Origin: an uncultured Collinsella sp.
Lineage (GTDB): Bacteria; Actinomycetota; Coriobacteriia; Coriobacteriales; Coriobacteriaceae
DNA: 64,000 nt
Assembly (NCBI GenBank): GCA_900544095.1
Contig: UQTV01000006.1
Coordinates: 1-64,000 of the forward strand
Direction of reading: 5' to 3'
The notes below the pieces were generated by a model. The model saw only the letters and a program-made list of their open reading frames with translations, was not told the origin of the DNA and did no database searches. The translations under genes and the position numbers were made by a program. Positions 61,460 through 64,000 of the stretch are shown one piece after another (the first letter of the stretch is position 1; every line of letters starts with the position of its first letter).

Positions 61460-62965
61460 ATGGCGAACAACCATATTGCGGGCGCTGCCGCCCGCACCGT
61501 CGCGCCCAGCGAGCTGTGCCAGCGTATGCTGGCTAAAACCAGCAAGGGCACCTGCGGTCCCTGCATCCTGTATCTTGAGGATGGGACCATTTTTTATGGC
61601 CGTGCATGCGGTGCCGAGGGTACCGCAACCGGCGAGGTCTGCTTTAACACGTCGCTCGAGGGCTACTTTGAGGTCATGACCGACCCGAGCTATGCCGGCC
61701 AAATCGTAACCATGACCTATCCGCAGATCGGCAACTACGGCATTGACGAGACCGATGTCCAGTCGGCCTTCCCCGGCGATACCGCTCGCCCCGCGAGCGC
61801 TCCCGCCATGCGCGGCATGGTCGTCCACGACATGTGCGCCACGCCTTCTAACTGGCGCTCGACCGTCAGCGTGCCGGAGTACCTGCGTGCACACGGCATC
61901 GTCGCTATCGAGGGCGTCGACACCCGCGCTCTCGTGCGCCACCTGCGCGACAACGGTTCCAAGATGGGCATAATCTCGACGGAGATCTTCGACGTCGACG
62001 AGCTTGCCGAGCGCCTGTCCGCCGCGCCTACGCTGGTCGGCGAGAACCTGGTCAAGACCGTGAGCTGCCCTGAGCCCCACGCTTTTGCCGCGAGCGACCT
62101 GCCCGCTACGCATGACTTTGCGCTTGCCCCTACCGCTCCTGCCCGCCACAAAGTGGTCGCCTACGACTGCGGCGTGAAGCGCGGCATCCTGGAGGGCCTG
62201 GTTCGTGCTGGCTGCAACCTCACCGTCGTGCCGTGGGATACACCCGCGCGTCAGGTGCTCGACATGAATCCCGATGGCGTCTTTTTGTCCAACGGCCCCG
62301 GCGACCCCGATGCCGTGGTGGAGACCTACGAGCAGGTGCAGCAGCTAATCGGCAAGGTGCCGGTTTTTGGCATCTGCCTTGGTCACCAGATGATCAGCTT
62401 GGCGTGCGGCGCCCAGATGGAAAAGCTCAAATTCGGTCACCGTGGTGGCAACCAGCCGGTTATGAATCTGGTCAGCCGCCGTGTGGAGATCACCGCGCAA
62501 AACCACGGCTTTGGCCTGTTGTTCCCCAGCTTGGGCAAGCTTGTCCCCGAGCTTTCGGGCGGCGAGACCGAGCACGCGGCCGATGACGATCTGCGCGTCT
62601 GGGTGCGCCGCGGTATCGCGCCGGTCGTGATGAACGAGCGTTTCGGCCGCATTCGCCTGACGCATGTGAATCTCAATGACGGCACCGCCGAGGGCATTCA
62701 GCTGCTCGATGCGCCGTGCTTCTCGGTCCAGTATCACCCCGAGGCATCGCCCGGCCCCACCGATGCCCATTATCTCTTTACCGCCTTTACGCGACTCATG
62801 GACGGCGAGGAGAACTATCTGGACATCGATACCGCCAAGGACCGCCTTGCCGGCTGGAATTTCGCCGACGATGGTTCCGCCGTTCTACCGAACGGCGGAC
62901 CGGTCGACGCTGCGGCTGCATCTGGCACATCATCTTGCCGTTCTGCTTCGGACGCGCGGGCATAA
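61460..62965 (+). CDS. carA: Carbamoyl-phosphate synthase small subunit
   Basis: The glutaminase subunit frees ammonia for CarB. Motifs are ILYLEDGTIFYGRACGAEG, FNTSLEGYFEVMTDPSYAGQ, YPQIGNYG, AYDCGVKRGIL, FGICLGHQM (nucleophile Cys) and VQYHPEASPGP (catalytic His and Glu). At 501 residues it is longer than most (about 360-390): extra N-terminal residues, an insert near SGGETEHAADDDLRVWVRRG and about 45 Ala/Ser-rich residues at the end. The ATG at 61460 follows AAGGAG. Confidence 0.95.
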   Translation: MANNHIAGAAARTVAPSELCQRMLAKTSKGTCGPCILYLEDGTIFYGRACGAEGTATGEVCFNTSLEGYFEVMTDPSYAGQIVTMTYPQIGNYGIDETDVQSAFPGDTARPASAPAMRGMVVHDMCATPSNWRSTVSVPEYLRAHGIVAIEGVDTRALVRHLRDNGSKMGIISTEIFDVDELAERLSAAPTLVGENLVKTVSCPEPHAFAASDLPATHDFALAPTAPARHKVVAYDCGVKRGILEGLVRAGCNLTVVPWDTPARQVLDMNPDGVFLSNGPGDPDAVVETYEQVQQLIGKVPVFGICLGHQMISLACGAQMEKLKFGHRGGNQPVMNLVSRRVEITAQNHGFGLLFPSLGKLVPELSGGETEHAADDDLRVWVRRGIAPVVMNERFGRIRLTHVNLNDGTAEGIQLLDAPCFSVQYHPEASPGPTDAHYLFTAFTRLMDGEENYLDIDTAKDRLAGWNFADDGSAVLPNGGPVDAAAASGTSSCRSASDARA

Positions 62966-63063
62966 GCCCAGCGCGCCCTCGCATCACGGCAACCTGATGC
63001 ACCAGCTGCACCCTCGCTGACTTTTCCAAAACATTGAGTCAGCCTCTCTAGGAGGTTTTAAAC

Positions 63064-64000
<937 letters not shown>

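Overview
The window looks like the replication-origin region of a Collinsella-type chromosome (Coriobacteriia, Actinomycetota). This rests on high GC in most genes, the origin-proximal order rpmH-rnpA-yidD-yidC-jag-rsmG-parA-parB, and dnaA-dnaN-recF-DUF721-gyrB-gyrA running the other way. The genus is inferred from gene content and style, because no complete rRNA gene is visible.

The origin lies near 33-36.5 kb. Genes to its left are mostly on the minus strand and genes to its right mostly on the plus strand, so most genes point away from it. Exceptions are the surface adhesin, the WYL regulator pair and rlmN on the left, and two tRNA-Ser genes, an exported polymer-forming-like protein and a UPF0126 membrane protein on the right.

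Left arm (1-32.9 kb): a possible rRNA-operon leader at the edge; a TraX gene between duplicated tRNA-Lys tail repeats; tRNA-Lys; an M29 aminopeptidase; a small membrane protein and purC; an OmpR-type two-component system; a Tat lipoprotein with a TSCPD protein; a solute-binding protein coupled to a diguanylate cyclase; purB; tRNA-Gly with tail repeats; an LPXTG thioester adhesin; a large M28-like membrane protein with changed catalytic residues; pafB/pafC-like WYL regulators; a DnaQ-DinG helicase; ddl; rlmN; then the parB/parA cluster with parS sites, rsmG, jag, yidC, yidD, rnpA and rpmH.

Origin: a non-coding stretch of about 240 bp, a GHKL-ATPase/winged-helix gene, dnaA, an AT-rich stretch before dnaN, then recF, a DciA-like gene, gyrB and gyrA. 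The usual TTATCCACA boxes are scarce, while TTTTCAACA-like 9-mers recur. The base-contact motif of DnaA is also altered.

Right arm (44.2-64 kb): a 138-bp cruciform element; tRNA-Ile/Ala/Ile; a bifunctional-nuclease-family gene with two unknowns and typA; two tRNA-Ser genes; the rpsF-ssb-rpsR-rplI operon; dnaB; purA; purD; a NUDIX hydrolase; an ABC exporter with a membrane partner; and carA-carB behind a PyrR-like leader, with carB cut by the window edge. Several unrelated palindromic intergenic elements are scattered here, and tRNA genes on both arms carry tail-derived repeats.
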